Shown here: positions 1 to 5,080 of the stretch, one piece after another
Numbering within the stretch: position 1 is the first letter of the stretch
How the letters are laid out: the number at the start of each line of letters is the position of its first letter
DNA from: a bacterium
GTDB lineage: Bacteria; Bacillota_I; Bacilli_A; RF39; UBA660
Assembly (NCBI GenBank): GCA_029007685.1
Contig: JAQXIG010000093.1
Location: forward strand, 1 to 6,878
Length of the DNA stretch: 6,878 nt
Direction of reading: 5' to 3'
Program-made: the position numbers and the translations under genes
The notes under the pieces: generated by a model
What the model was told of the DNA's origin: nothing
The model's database searches: none
Seen by the model: the letters and a program-made list of their open reading frames with translations, nothing else

Positions 1-527
1 AGTATAGTGTGAATGATTCTTCTTTCATAAGAATTCATCGGATCTAATTTAGCAGCTACTTTACTAGATGCTACTTCTCGAGCAATTTTTTTTGCTAAGG
101 ATTGTAGGCTATGTTCACGTTCTTTTTTGTATTCTCCAATATCAATCGTTAGATTTATATATGTTCCTATTTCTTTTTTAACTGCTTGTTTTACTATCAT
201 TGTGAGAGCTTCTAGTGTTTTGCCATTTTTTCCAATTAGAATGGAATTATTATCTGAAAAGACCGTAAATGTTACGCTTTCTTCTCTCTTTTGAACTTCT
301 AAATTAGCGGTTAACCCCATATTTTTAATTAAGTCTTTTATATATTGTTTCACAAATTTAATTACTTCATCACGAGTTAATACTTCTATTTCTACTTTTT
401 TATGGAATAGTCCTGTTTTTTTATCAATTTCCTTAATATATAAATTTTGTTCTAATTCTTGAAGCGAAATTTTAGCTTTTTGGATTGCTTCTTCTTTGGT
501 TTTACCTGTATAAATGTTTTTTATCAT
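1..527 (-). CDS. jag: Jag/KhpB (EloR) RNA-binding protein, 3' end cut by window edge
   Basis: A cytoplasmic RNA-binding protein of the Jag/KhpB family. In Gram-positive bacteria it partners the small KH protein KhpA and is linked to control of cell elongation and division. The first 175 codons are visible. Residues 1-50 form the Jag-N region (KTKEEAIQKA). A type II KH domain lies at about 75-135, with the GxxG loop in IGKNGKT (G99-G102). An R3H domain begins near 137 and shows the Arg-x3-His pair at R169/H173. The start is the ATG at 527. It overlaps the yidC stop as ATGA, and AAGGAGGT within the last codons of yidC is its Shine-Dalgarno sequence, so the two are translationally coupled. Jag proteins usually exceed 200 residues, so a few dozen C-terminal residues should lie beyond base 1. 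It is the last visible gene of the leftward rpmH-rnpA-yidC cluster. Family call is secure; the cellular role here is inferred. Confidence 0.95.
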   Translation of the reverse strand, partial: MIKNIYTGKTKEEAIQKAKISLQELEQNLYIKEIDKKTGLFHKKVEIEVLTRDEVIKFVKQYIKDLIKNMGLTANLEVQKREESVTFTVFSDNNSILIGKNGKTLEALTMIVKQAVKKEIGTYINLTIDIGEYKKEREHSLQSLAKKIAREVASSKVAAKLDPMNSYERRIIHTI

Positions 528-1453
528 ACAGTTACCTCCTTATCTCTTTTTACAATTACATTTTGAACAATAGTAAATACGTTAGTTGTTATCCAGTAAA
601 TGCAAAGAGCAGTCGGCATAAAGATAGCCATTACCGTAATCATTCCTGTCATTACATTGGTCATATTAGCCATTAGATCTTTTGTGGCAGTTGCGGTAGT
701 CTTATTCAAATTAAATGAGAAATAAGTAGTAAGTCCTACTAAGACGATTAAGATGACATATACAAAGTGACCATTATTGAACAAACCTACCGATGGAGTT
801 GTTCCTAGCTGCAATGTTAAAAAGGTTCCTTCAAATAAGGATGGTACACGATTGATGGCTTCTAAAAAAGCAATAAATAATGGTAATTGAAGGAAGGAAA
901 ATAGACAACCAGAAATAGGATTGATATTATACTTTTTATAGATCATCGTCATTTCTTGACTTTTCTTCATTAAAGAATCTTGATCGGTTTTATTTGCATA
1001 TTTTTTTTCTAATTTATCTAAATCTGGTTTGGCTTTTTTTATTAGTTCTGATTGCATTGCTGTTTTTTTTGTTACTGGATACAAAACTAATCTTAAAGCG
1101 ATACTTGTTATAATTAGTGATATAGCTGCACTTTTGAGATAGTTATTTATAAATAATATTATAAAAGCCAATGGTTTTACAAAAATACTTGTCCAAAGCC
1201 CTTCATATCCCCCACTCGTTATTTTAAATTCGGAACATTTGGGGATAGCTGCCAGATCTACTCCATTTTCTTCATAAGCTTTTATAGTTTCTTTATTGGT
1301 TGGCTTACAGAGAATATTCGCAGTTAAGCTTTGACCTGTTTCTGGATTTTTTACAACTTTTTTATCTTCTGTTTTTAGAGTTGTAGTACACCCTGTTATT
1401 AGCACTAAAGAACAAAGAACTATTATTAATTTTTTTTTATTATTTTTTTTCAT
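524..1453 (-). CDS. yidC: YidC/SpoIIIJ/OxaA membrane protein insertase (lipoprotein)
   Basis: A membrane insertase that places proteins in the cytoplasmic membrane alone or with SecYEG. The 309 residues start with a lysine-rich lipoprotein signal peptide and a lipobox ending at C22 (LITGC), as in Gram-positive YidC/SpoIIIJ. An external segment follows to about residue 85, then a probable peripheral amphipathic helix (86-106). TM1 (about 108-128) carries the groove arginine R121 in IALRLVLYPVT. A charged, probably coiled-coil cytoplasmic hairpin spans about 129-176. TM2 (180-200), TM3 (229-249), TM4 (262-280) and TM5 (282-300) follow, the last containing the conserved YW pair in CIYWITTN. The short positive tail (VKRDK) suits a Gram-positive type. 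The start overlaps the end of rnpA by 14 bases, with AAGGAG seven bases upstream inside rnpA, and the stop overlaps the jag start. This is the usual oriC-linked copy; whether a second yidC exists elsewhere cannot be seen. Confidence 0.96.
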   Translation of the reverse strand: MKKNNKKKLIIVLCSLVLITGCTTTLKTEDKKVVKNPETGQSLTANILCKPTNKETIKAYEENGVDLAAIPKCSEFKITSGGYEGLWTSIFVKPLAFIILFINNYLKSAAISLIITSIALRLVLYPVTKKTAMQSELIKKAKPDLDKLEKKYANKTDQDSLMKKSQEMTMIYKKYNINPISGCLFSFLQLPLFIAFLEAINRVPSLFEGTFLTLQLGTTPSVGLFNNGHFVYVILIVLVGLTTYFSFNLNKTTATATKDLMANMTNVMTGMITVMAIFMPTALCIYWITTNVFTIVQNVIVKRDKEVTV

Positions 1454-1790
1454 TTTTTTCTCCTTTTTGACTACTTTGGATTAAGTAGATAAAACTTTTT
1501 TCAATTTTTTGGTAATCCGTTATTAAGCAGTTCTTTCTTACTATTATAATATAATCCTTCTTGTTTGAACATATTTTTTTATTGTGATCTACAATGTTTC
1601 TTAAGACTCTTTTATAATAGTTTCTGACTACGGCATTTCCTATCTTCTTTCCTACTGATATTCCAAAGCGAGAATAATTATTATTATTTTCATTATAATA
1701 TATTAATAAATTTTTTTCTTTTAGGCAAATTCCAGTAGACATTATTTTTTGAAAATCTCTACTTTCTTTTACTATGTTTATTTTTTTCAT
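1440..1790 (-). CDS. rnpA: Ribonuclease P protein component
   Basis: The small basic protein subunit of RNase P. It binds the catalytic RNA (rnpB) and the tRNA 5' leader to help remove the leader. The 116 residues match the family's usual length. The N-terminus (IVKESRDFQKIMSTG) corresponds to the family's FxxV-type leader-binding strand. The signature block SRFGISVGKKIGNAVVRNYYKR covers about residues 40-61. The RNR motif region reads R56-N57-Y58-Y59-K60-R61, so the second arginine of the usual RNRxKR is a tyrosine. The ATG at 1790 follows AGGTGAT with five to six bases of spacing. The gene lies 54 bases after rpmH and overlaps yidC by 14 bases. A hairpin with a T tract and a TGTTATAAT extended -10 lie in the rpmH gap, suggesting it has a promoter of its own as well as read-through. 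Confidence 0.95.
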   Translation of the reverse strand: MKKINIVKESRDFQKIMSTGICLKEKNLLIYYNENNNNYSRFGISVGKKIGNAVVRNYYKRVLRNIVDHNKKICSNKKDYIIIVRKNCLITDYQKIEKSFIYLIQSSQKGEKNEKK

Positions 1791-1810
1791 ATCATCACCT
1801 ATTCGATCAT

Positions 1811-1819
1811 ATTATAACA
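1811..1819 (-). promoter_or_regulatory. rnpA: Extended -10 promoter candidate for rnpA-yidC-jag
   Basis: On the minus strand the gap between rpmH and rnpA contains TGTTATAAT, a perfect extended -10 element (TGn + TATAAT). A start point about seven bases downstream would leave a leader of roughly 12 bases before the rnpA ATG, just enough for its AGGTGAT ribosome site. No good -35 is present at the right distance; that space is taken by the terminator-like hairpin. Inferred from motif match only. Confidence 0.5.
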
Positions 1820-1841
1820 AAAAACCCACTGATATCAGTGG
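1819..1841 (-). terminator. Rho-independent terminator or attenuator after rpmH
   Basis: Three bases after the rpmH stop, a perfect 16-base palindrome (CCACTGAT/ATCAGTGG, 1826-1841) can fold into a six-base-pair stem with an ATAT loop. It is followed on the minus strand by G and six T residues (1819-1824). The position and T tract fit an intrinsic terminator or attenuator that would lower transcription of rnpA relative to rpmH. The stem is short, so partial read-through is likely. Confidence 0.6.
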
Positions 1842-1844
1842 TAT

Positions 1845-1967
1845 TTATTTTGATAATCTTTTACGACCCTTCGCTCTACGGCGATTTAGTACTTTTGATT
1901 TCATTCTTGCAAAGAAACCGTGTTTTTTCTTCATTTTTCTATTATTTGGTTGATAAGTTCTTTTCAT
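1845..1967 (-). CDS. rpmH: 50S ribosomal protein L34 (short, 40 residues)
   Basis: L34 is a tiny, very basic protein of the large ribosomal subunit that binds 23S rRNA. The N-terminus MKRTYQPNNRK and the segments HGFFARM and RRRAKGRKRLSK are diagnostic. The length is 40 residues. Compared with B. subtilis L34 (44 residues, recalled from memory), four residues are missing just after HGFxxRM, where the family normally has a KNGR-type loop. The start chosen is the ATG at 1967, giving the universal MKRT beginning and about six bases after GGAGGT; an ATG directly upstream (1970) would only add one methionine. It is the first gene of the leftward cluster, driven by a consensus-like promoter at 2002-2031 and followed by a hairpin with a T tract. 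Confidence 0.95.
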   Translation of the reverse strand: MKRTYQPNNRKMKKKHGFFARMKSKVLNRRRAKGRKRLSK

Positions 1968-2001
1968 CATTCCACCTCCATACGTGTTAAAAATCTACAT
2001 T

Positions 2002-2031
2002 ATTATAATAGGCAAACCCATTTTTTGTCAA
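2002..2031 (-). promoter_or_regulatory. rpmH: Strong sigma-A type promoter for rpmH
   Basis: On the minus strand a perfect -35 TTGACA (2026-2031) is separated by 18 bases from a perfect -10 TATAAT (2002-2007). Transcription should begin near 1995, giving a leader of about 28 bases ending in the GGAGGT ribosome site (around 1972-1978) of rpmH. The strength fits a ribosomal protein gene. It points away from the origin region that begins just to its right. Confidence 0.85.
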
Positions 2032-2121
2032 TATAAAACTGTTAATATTTATTTATTAACATTTTCCACAACCCTGTTGATAACTTTTTCCACTTTGAGA
2101 AATATAATTTTGTGGAAAATG

Positions 2122-2150
2122 TTGAAAACTCTATTCTTCCTTTATATAAT
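2122..2150 (+). promoter_or_regulatory. dnaA: dnaA promoter, overlapped by a DnaA-box-like site
   Basis: TTGAAA (2122-2127) and TATAAT (2145-2150) are separated by exactly 17 bases, a good sigma-A promoter. The -35 lies inside a DnaA-box-like site (TTTTCAACA on the minus strand, 2120-2128) and is next to another box at 2111-2119. Transcription would start near 2157, leaving a leader of about 138 bases that contains two further boxes. This layout fits the well-known autorepression of dnaA by DnaA; repression itself is inferred. Confidence 0.75.
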
Positions 2151-2280
2151 ATAGATAAATGATGTTGATAATTTTGTGAATTCCTTGTGAATTATTTTCT
2201 AATTTTAAAAAAGTATTTTTTTTCTATTTATTTTTCCACAGAATTACGTTACAATATGACTTACAAATTATTCTTTGGTC

Positions 2281-2294
2281 AGGGGAGGGATAAG
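2281..2294 (+). promoter_or_regulatory. dnaA: Ribosome binding site that fixes the dnaA start
   Basis: AGGGGAGGGA lies here, with GGAGG (2284-2288) six bases before the ATG at 2295. It decides in favour of this ATG over the in-frame GTG at 2187, which has no such site and lies among the DnaA boxes. Confidence 0.85.
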
Positions 2295-3671
2295 ATGAAT
2301 GTTAAGATTATTTGGTCTAATTTTCTAAGTAGTATTAAAAATGAAATGACTCCCTTATCCTTTAATACTTGGTTTAAAGATACAGAACTATATGAATATA
2401 AGAATGGTCTTGCGAAGATTATTGTACCGATGGGGATGTTTAAAAGACATTTAGCTACAAAATATTATGATTTAATTGTCAATACGTTATCTGATATTAT
2501 TGGAGATAATGTAGATATTCAATTTTTCTTGCCAGAAGAGTTAGAGGAAGAAAAAAATCAAATTAGCTTTATGAATTTTGATAATCAAGTAGGGGAATCG
2601 ACTCAGAAAATAGAACGAATTCATAAGTCTAATTTAAATCCGAATTACACATTTGAAAGTTTTATAGTAGGAAATAGTAATAAATTTGCTCAAGCTGCAG
2701 CGTTAGATGTTGCAGAAAATCCTGGAAATATTTATAACCCTTTATTCATCTATGGAAATAGTGGATTAGGAAAAACTCATTTGATGCATGCGATTGGTAA
2801 TTATATTGAACAACATAGTAATAAAAAAGTTTTATATGTATCTAGTGATCAATTTATTAACGATTTTTTGGGAATTAATAAAAAAGATGAGAATGGGAAA
2901 AATTTTGACTATGTTAGTTATTTTAAAGATAAATATCGAAATATCGATGTTTTGATTATTGATGATATTCAGTTTTTTCAAGGCGCTACTCAAACACAAA
3001 ACGAATTTTTCCATACTTTTACCTCTTTATATAATGATAATAAACAGATTATTATCTCTTCTGATCGGTCACCAGATGATTTAAAACTATTGGAAGATCG
3101 ACTTCGTACCAGATTTTGTTGGGGACTTACAGCAGATATTTATCCACCGGACTTTGATTTAAGAGTTGCGATTATTAAGAAAAAAATTATTGGGGAATCG
3201 ATTAACAAAAATATTCCTGATGATGTGATTGAATATATTGCATCTAATGTAGGGAATGATGTTAGGCATCTGGAGGGTTCTATTACTAGGCTTCTTGCTT
3301 ATTCTACTATTATGGGCGGTGCTGATATTACTCTTGACTTGGCAATAGAAGTACTGAAAGACTATGTCAATAAGGGCTATAGTGAGAAAAATAATGTAAA
3401 TCGGATTCAAAGAATTGTGGCAGAACATTTTCAAATATCAGTTGATGATATGAAATCGAAGAAGAGGAGTGCTAACTTAGCATTTCCGAGACAAGTAGCT
3501 ATGTATCTTTGTAGAAAATTGACTGAAGAGTCGTTCCCAAAAATAGGAATTGAATTTGGTGGTAAAGACCATTCCACTGTTATGCATTCCGTAGAAAAGA
3601 TAGAAAAAGAAATGAAAACGAACCAAGAACTAGCTAATATTATTGAAAAATTGAAGAAGGAAATAGTATGA
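2295..3671 (+). CDS. dnaA: Chromosomal replication initiator protein DnaA
   Basis: The AAA+ initiator that binds DnaA boxes at oriC, forms a filament, opens the duplex and recruits the helicase. With the start at 2295 it has 458 residues, normal for the family. Domain I (about 1-80) begins IWSNFLSSIKNEMTPLSFNTW. A short linker domain II runs to about 112. The AAA+ domain shows Walker A GNSGLGKTH (154-162, K160), Walker B VLIIDD (219-224), the sensor/box VII region EDRLRTRF with the likely arginine finger R273, and sensor II R324 in VRHLEGS. Domain IV ends with the DNA-binding signature GGKDHSTVMHSVEKI (about 422-436), where the common GRDHTTV reads GKDHSTV. The start gives a typical N-terminus and has a strong ribosome site. 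Stop is TGA. dnaN follows after 142 bases that form the second half of oriC. Confidence 0.98.
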   Translation: MNVKIIWSNFLSSIKNEMTPLSFNTWFKDTELYEYKNGLAKIIVPMGMFKRHLATKYYDLIVNTLSDIIGDNVDIQFFLPEELEEEKNQISFMNFDNQVGESTQKIERIHKSNLNPNYTFESFIVGNSNKFAQAAALDVAENPGNIYNPLFIYGNSGLGKTHLMHAIGNYIEQHSNKKVLYVSSDQFINDFLGINKKDENGKNFDYVSYFKDKYRNIDVLIIDDIQFFQGATQTQNEFFHTFTSLYNDNKQIIISSDRSPDDLKLLEDRLRTRFCWGLTADIYPPDFDLRVAIIKKKIIGESINKNIPDDVIEYIASNVGNDVRHLEGSITRLLAYSTIMGGADITLDLAIEVLKDYVNKGYSEKNNVNRIQRIVAEHFQISVDDMKSKKRSANLAFPRQVAMYLCRKLTEESFPKIGIEFGGKDHSTVMHSVEKIEKEMKTNQELANIIEKLKKEIV

Positions 3672-3713
3672 TTGTTAATAAATATGTTTTTTTTTCAGTA
3701 ATTATCCACAAAT

Positions 3714-3735
3714 TCATAATTTGTACGAATTATGA
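3714..3735. repeat. Near-perfect dyad beside the perfect DnaA box
   Basis: TCATAATT (3714-3721) and AATTATGA (3728-3735) are perfect 8-base inverted arms around TGTACG, itself nearly palindromic, giving a 22-base dyad with one mismatched pair. No T tract follows, so it does not look like a terminator. It begins four bases after the perfect DnaA box. It could be a protein-binding operator or a cruciform-prone origin element; no function is recognised. Confidence 0.6.
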
Positions 3736-3755
3736 TATTATTGAGAAAAAGGAAG

Positions 3756-3789
3756 TTATCAACAGTTTCCACTATAATAATAATAAAAA
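3756..3789 (+). other. Candidate basal unwinding element: DnaA box plus TAA trios
   Basis: A DnaA box TTATCAACA (3756-3764) is directly followed by the box-like GTTTCCACT (3765-3773). Then, one base later, comes TAA repeated four times and AAA (3775-3789). This order, tandem boxes and then a run of trinucleotides of the form [T/A]A[G/A], is the layout of the DnaA-trio element described in B. subtilis, where DnaA loads on one strand and opens the duplex. The motif match is seen; the function is inferred, and a simple AT-rich repeat is the alternative. Confidence 0.5.
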
Positions 3790-3813
3790 CTATTAAGAAA
3801 GAAGGAATAATAT

Positions 3814-4935
3814 ATGAAATTAAAAATTAAAAAAGAGGTCTTATTAGATGGACTTAATAAAGTGTCAAAGGCTATCTCTACTAAAAATTTAGTACCAGTT
3901 TTAGCAGGAATTAAATTTGATTTAGAACAGAAAGGTTTAACTTTAACAGCAAGTGATAATGATATTACTATACAAGTATTTATTGAAAAAGAAGAATATA
4001 TGGATATAGATAAAGACGGAAGTATTATCATTCAGGGTAAATATATTCTTGATATTGTTCGTAAATTGCCCGATGAATTTATTAATATTGAGGTAGTAGA
4101 TGACTTGAAAATTATTATTTATACCGAAAATAGTGAATTTAATTTAAATGGTATTAGTAAAAGTGAATATCCTAATATTAATTTAGAGGAGAGTAAAAAA
4201 CCTTTAGAAATTGATGCTAAGGTATTTAAGACTGTTATTAATCAAACATCCTTTGCTTCTAGTAATGATGAGTCTAGACCTATCTTAACAGGCATTAATT
4301 TTAAAATAGTAGGGGATTTATTAGAGTGTAATTCAACTGATTCTTATCGTTTAGCTAGGAAAATAATTCATTTGAATACTTCAATTGATGAGAATTACAA
4401 TATTGTTATTCCTAGTAAAAACTTATTAGAATTTATTAAGATTATGGATGAAAGTGAAGAAAATATTCAATTACATGTTTTTAATAATAAAATATTGATT
4501 AAATATCAAAATATTTTATTTCAATCTCGTTTGATTAGTGGAACTTATCCAAATACAACCAATTTATTACCAGATGAGTTCTTATTGGCTATTAAAACTG
4601 ATATTAGTGAATTATATAGTGTGATTGATCGTGCTAGTATTTTAACTAGTGATAAGGAAAAAAATATCGTTACTTTTGAAATTGACGGAAATAAGTTATT
4701 TGTTAGAAGCAGTAGTGCAGAAATTGGAAAAGTAGAAGAAAAAATGACTATAGATAAAAATAATAATGAAAATTTAAAGATTTCTTTTGTAGCGAAATAT
4801 ATGATGGAAGCTTTAAAATCATTTGATGATGATAAAGTAGAGATATCATTTGTTGGAGAAGTGAAACCGATTATTTTAAACAGTAAAAAAGATGATGGTT
4901 TAACGCAATTGGTTTTGCCTATTAGAACATATTAA
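3814..4935 (+). CDS. dnaN: DNA polymerase III subunit beta (sliding clamp)
   Basis: The ring-shaped clamp that encircles DNA as a dimer and tethers the replicative polymerase and many repair proteins. The 373 residues fit the usual length and split into three similar clamp folds (about 1-125, 126-250 and 251-373). Recognisable family blocks are LVPVLAGIKFDL (about 26-37), ASSNDESRPILTGINF (about 147-162), CNSTDSYRLA (about 171-180) and the C-terminus QLVLPIRTY, which matches the typical Bacilli ending. The ATG at 3814 has GAAGGA seven bases upstream. It follows dnaA across the right half of oriC and is closed by a strong terminator at 4942-4987, so dnaA-dnaN form a unit separate from the next gene. 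Confidence 0.97.
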   Translation: MKLKIKKEVLLDGLNKVSKAISTKNLVPVLAGIKFDLEQKGLTLTASDNDITIQVFIEKEEYMDIDKDGSIIIQGKYILDIVRKLPDEFINIEVVDDLKIIIYTENSEFNLNGISKSEYPNINLEESKKPLEIDAKVFKTVINQTSFASSNDESRPILTGINFKIVGDLLECNSTDSYRLARKIIHLNTSIDENYNIVIPSKNLLEFIKIMDESEENIQLHVFNNKILIKYQNILFQSRLISGTYPNTTNLLPDEFLLAIKTDISELYSVIDRASILTSDKEKNIVTFEIDGNKLFVRSSSAEIGKVEEKMTIDKNNNENLKISFVAKYMMEALKSFDDDKVEISFVGEVKPIILNSKKDDGLTQLVLPIRTY

Positions 4936-4941
4936 TTGTTG

Positions 4942-4987
4942 AAACTGTTAGTAAATGCTGATTTATTGACAGTTTTTTCTTTTTTTT
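4942..4987 (+). terminator. Strong Rho-independent terminator after dnaN
   Basis: Seven bases after the dnaN stop, 4942-4956 pairs with 4961-4975 to give a 15-base-pair stem (AAACTGT/ACAGTTT at its base, two G-U pairs inside) capped by a GCTG loop. It runs into six T, C and eight T residues. It should end dnaA-dnaN transcription and isolate the following comK-like gene. Confidence 0.88.
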
Positions 4988-5013
4988 GAATAATTGAGCA
5001 AAAAGTGATCAAA

Positions 5014-5059
5014 TTCGACATTTATTGAAGTTATAGTAGTAGGCACTAATTCGAATTAG
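5014..5059 (+). promoter_or_regulatory. Control region of the comK-like gene: 0A-box match, -10 candidate, palindromic operator
   Basis: Between the dnaN terminator and the comK-like start are three elements. TTCGACA at 5014-5020 is an exact match to the Spo0A box (complement TGTCGAA). TATAGT at 5032-5037 is a possible -10, without a convincing -35. CTAATTCGAATTAG at 5046-5059 is a perfect 14-base palindrome that would sit just after the transcription start, a usual place for a repressor operator. The -10 is weak, which would suit a gene needing an activator. All functional meaning is inferred from motif and position. Confidence 0.4.
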
Positions 5060-5080
5060 ATTTCTGAAATGGGGGATTTT

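Larger units (their letters stand above)
2032..2294. other. oriC: oriC, left part: DnaA-box cluster between rpmH and dnaA
   Basis: This gene-free stretch between two divergent promoters holds the upstream half of the replication origin. DnaA-box-like 9-mers (consensus TTATCCACA) are: TTTTCCACA at 2062-2070 (+), TTATCAACA at 2075-2083 (-), TTTTCCACT at 2086-2094 (+), TTTTCCACA at 2111-2119 (-), TTTTCAACA at 2120-2128 (-), TTATCAACA at 2163-2171 (-) and TTTTCCACA at 2232-2240 (+). None is a perfect consensus; most differ by one base. Two weaker TTGTGAATT repeats lie 11 bases apart at 2174-2193. An inverted repeat TGTTAATA/TATTAACA (2040-2061) borders the cluster. Very AT-rich tracts at 2137-2160 and 2194-2235 could open easily. 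Placement next to dnaA and the divergent gene direction support the call; function is inferred. Confidence 0.88.
3672..3813. other. oriC: oriC, right part: DnaA boxes and unwinding region between dnaA and dnaN
   Basis: The gap between dnaA and dnaN contains the only perfect DnaA box seen in the window, TTATCCACA at 3702-3710. It also has TTATCAACA at 3756-3764, abutted by the weak GTTTCCACT (3765-3773), and a very AT-rich tract up to the dnaN ribosome site (GAAGGA, 3801-3806). In B. subtilis the equivalent gap holds the DNA unwinding element, so a bipartite origin with dnaA in the middle is likely here. A TATAAT at 3773-3778 could be a -10 for dnaN, but no -35 lies at the proper distance; dnaN may be read from the dnaA promoter. 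No dnaA terminator is evident. Confidence 0.75.

Noticed and set aside
485..676. Short plus-strand reading frame across the jag/yidC junction
   Set aside because: It lies opposite well-conserved minus-strand genes, has no ribosome site and no recognisable protein features.
2207..2223. A6-GTA-T8 stretch in the dnaA leader as a terminator
   Set aside because: It has only A-T pairs and almost no loop, so it would be too weak to stop transcription. It is more likely just part of the AT-rich origin.
2187..2294. A longer dnaA starting at the GTG at 2187 (36 extra residues)
   Set aside because: It has no ribosome site, runs through the DnaA boxes, and the extra residues do not resemble DnaA. The ATG at 2295 has GGAGG at ideal spacing and gives the usual N-terminus.
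2832..3434. Minus-strand reading frames inside dnaA
   Set aside because: They are antisense to conserved DnaA coding sequence, and their composition reflects the AT-rich opposite strand.
3741..3778. A dnaN promoter made of TTGAGA (3741-3746) and TATAAT (3773-3778)
   Set aside because: The spacing is 26 bases, too long for sigma-A. The TATAAT alone overlaps the TAA repeat and may simply be part of it.
5069..5080. A comK start at ATG 5069
   Set aside because: This ATG overlaps the GGGGG ribosome site and has none of its own. ATG 5081 (or 5084) is correctly spaced and aligns with ComK.
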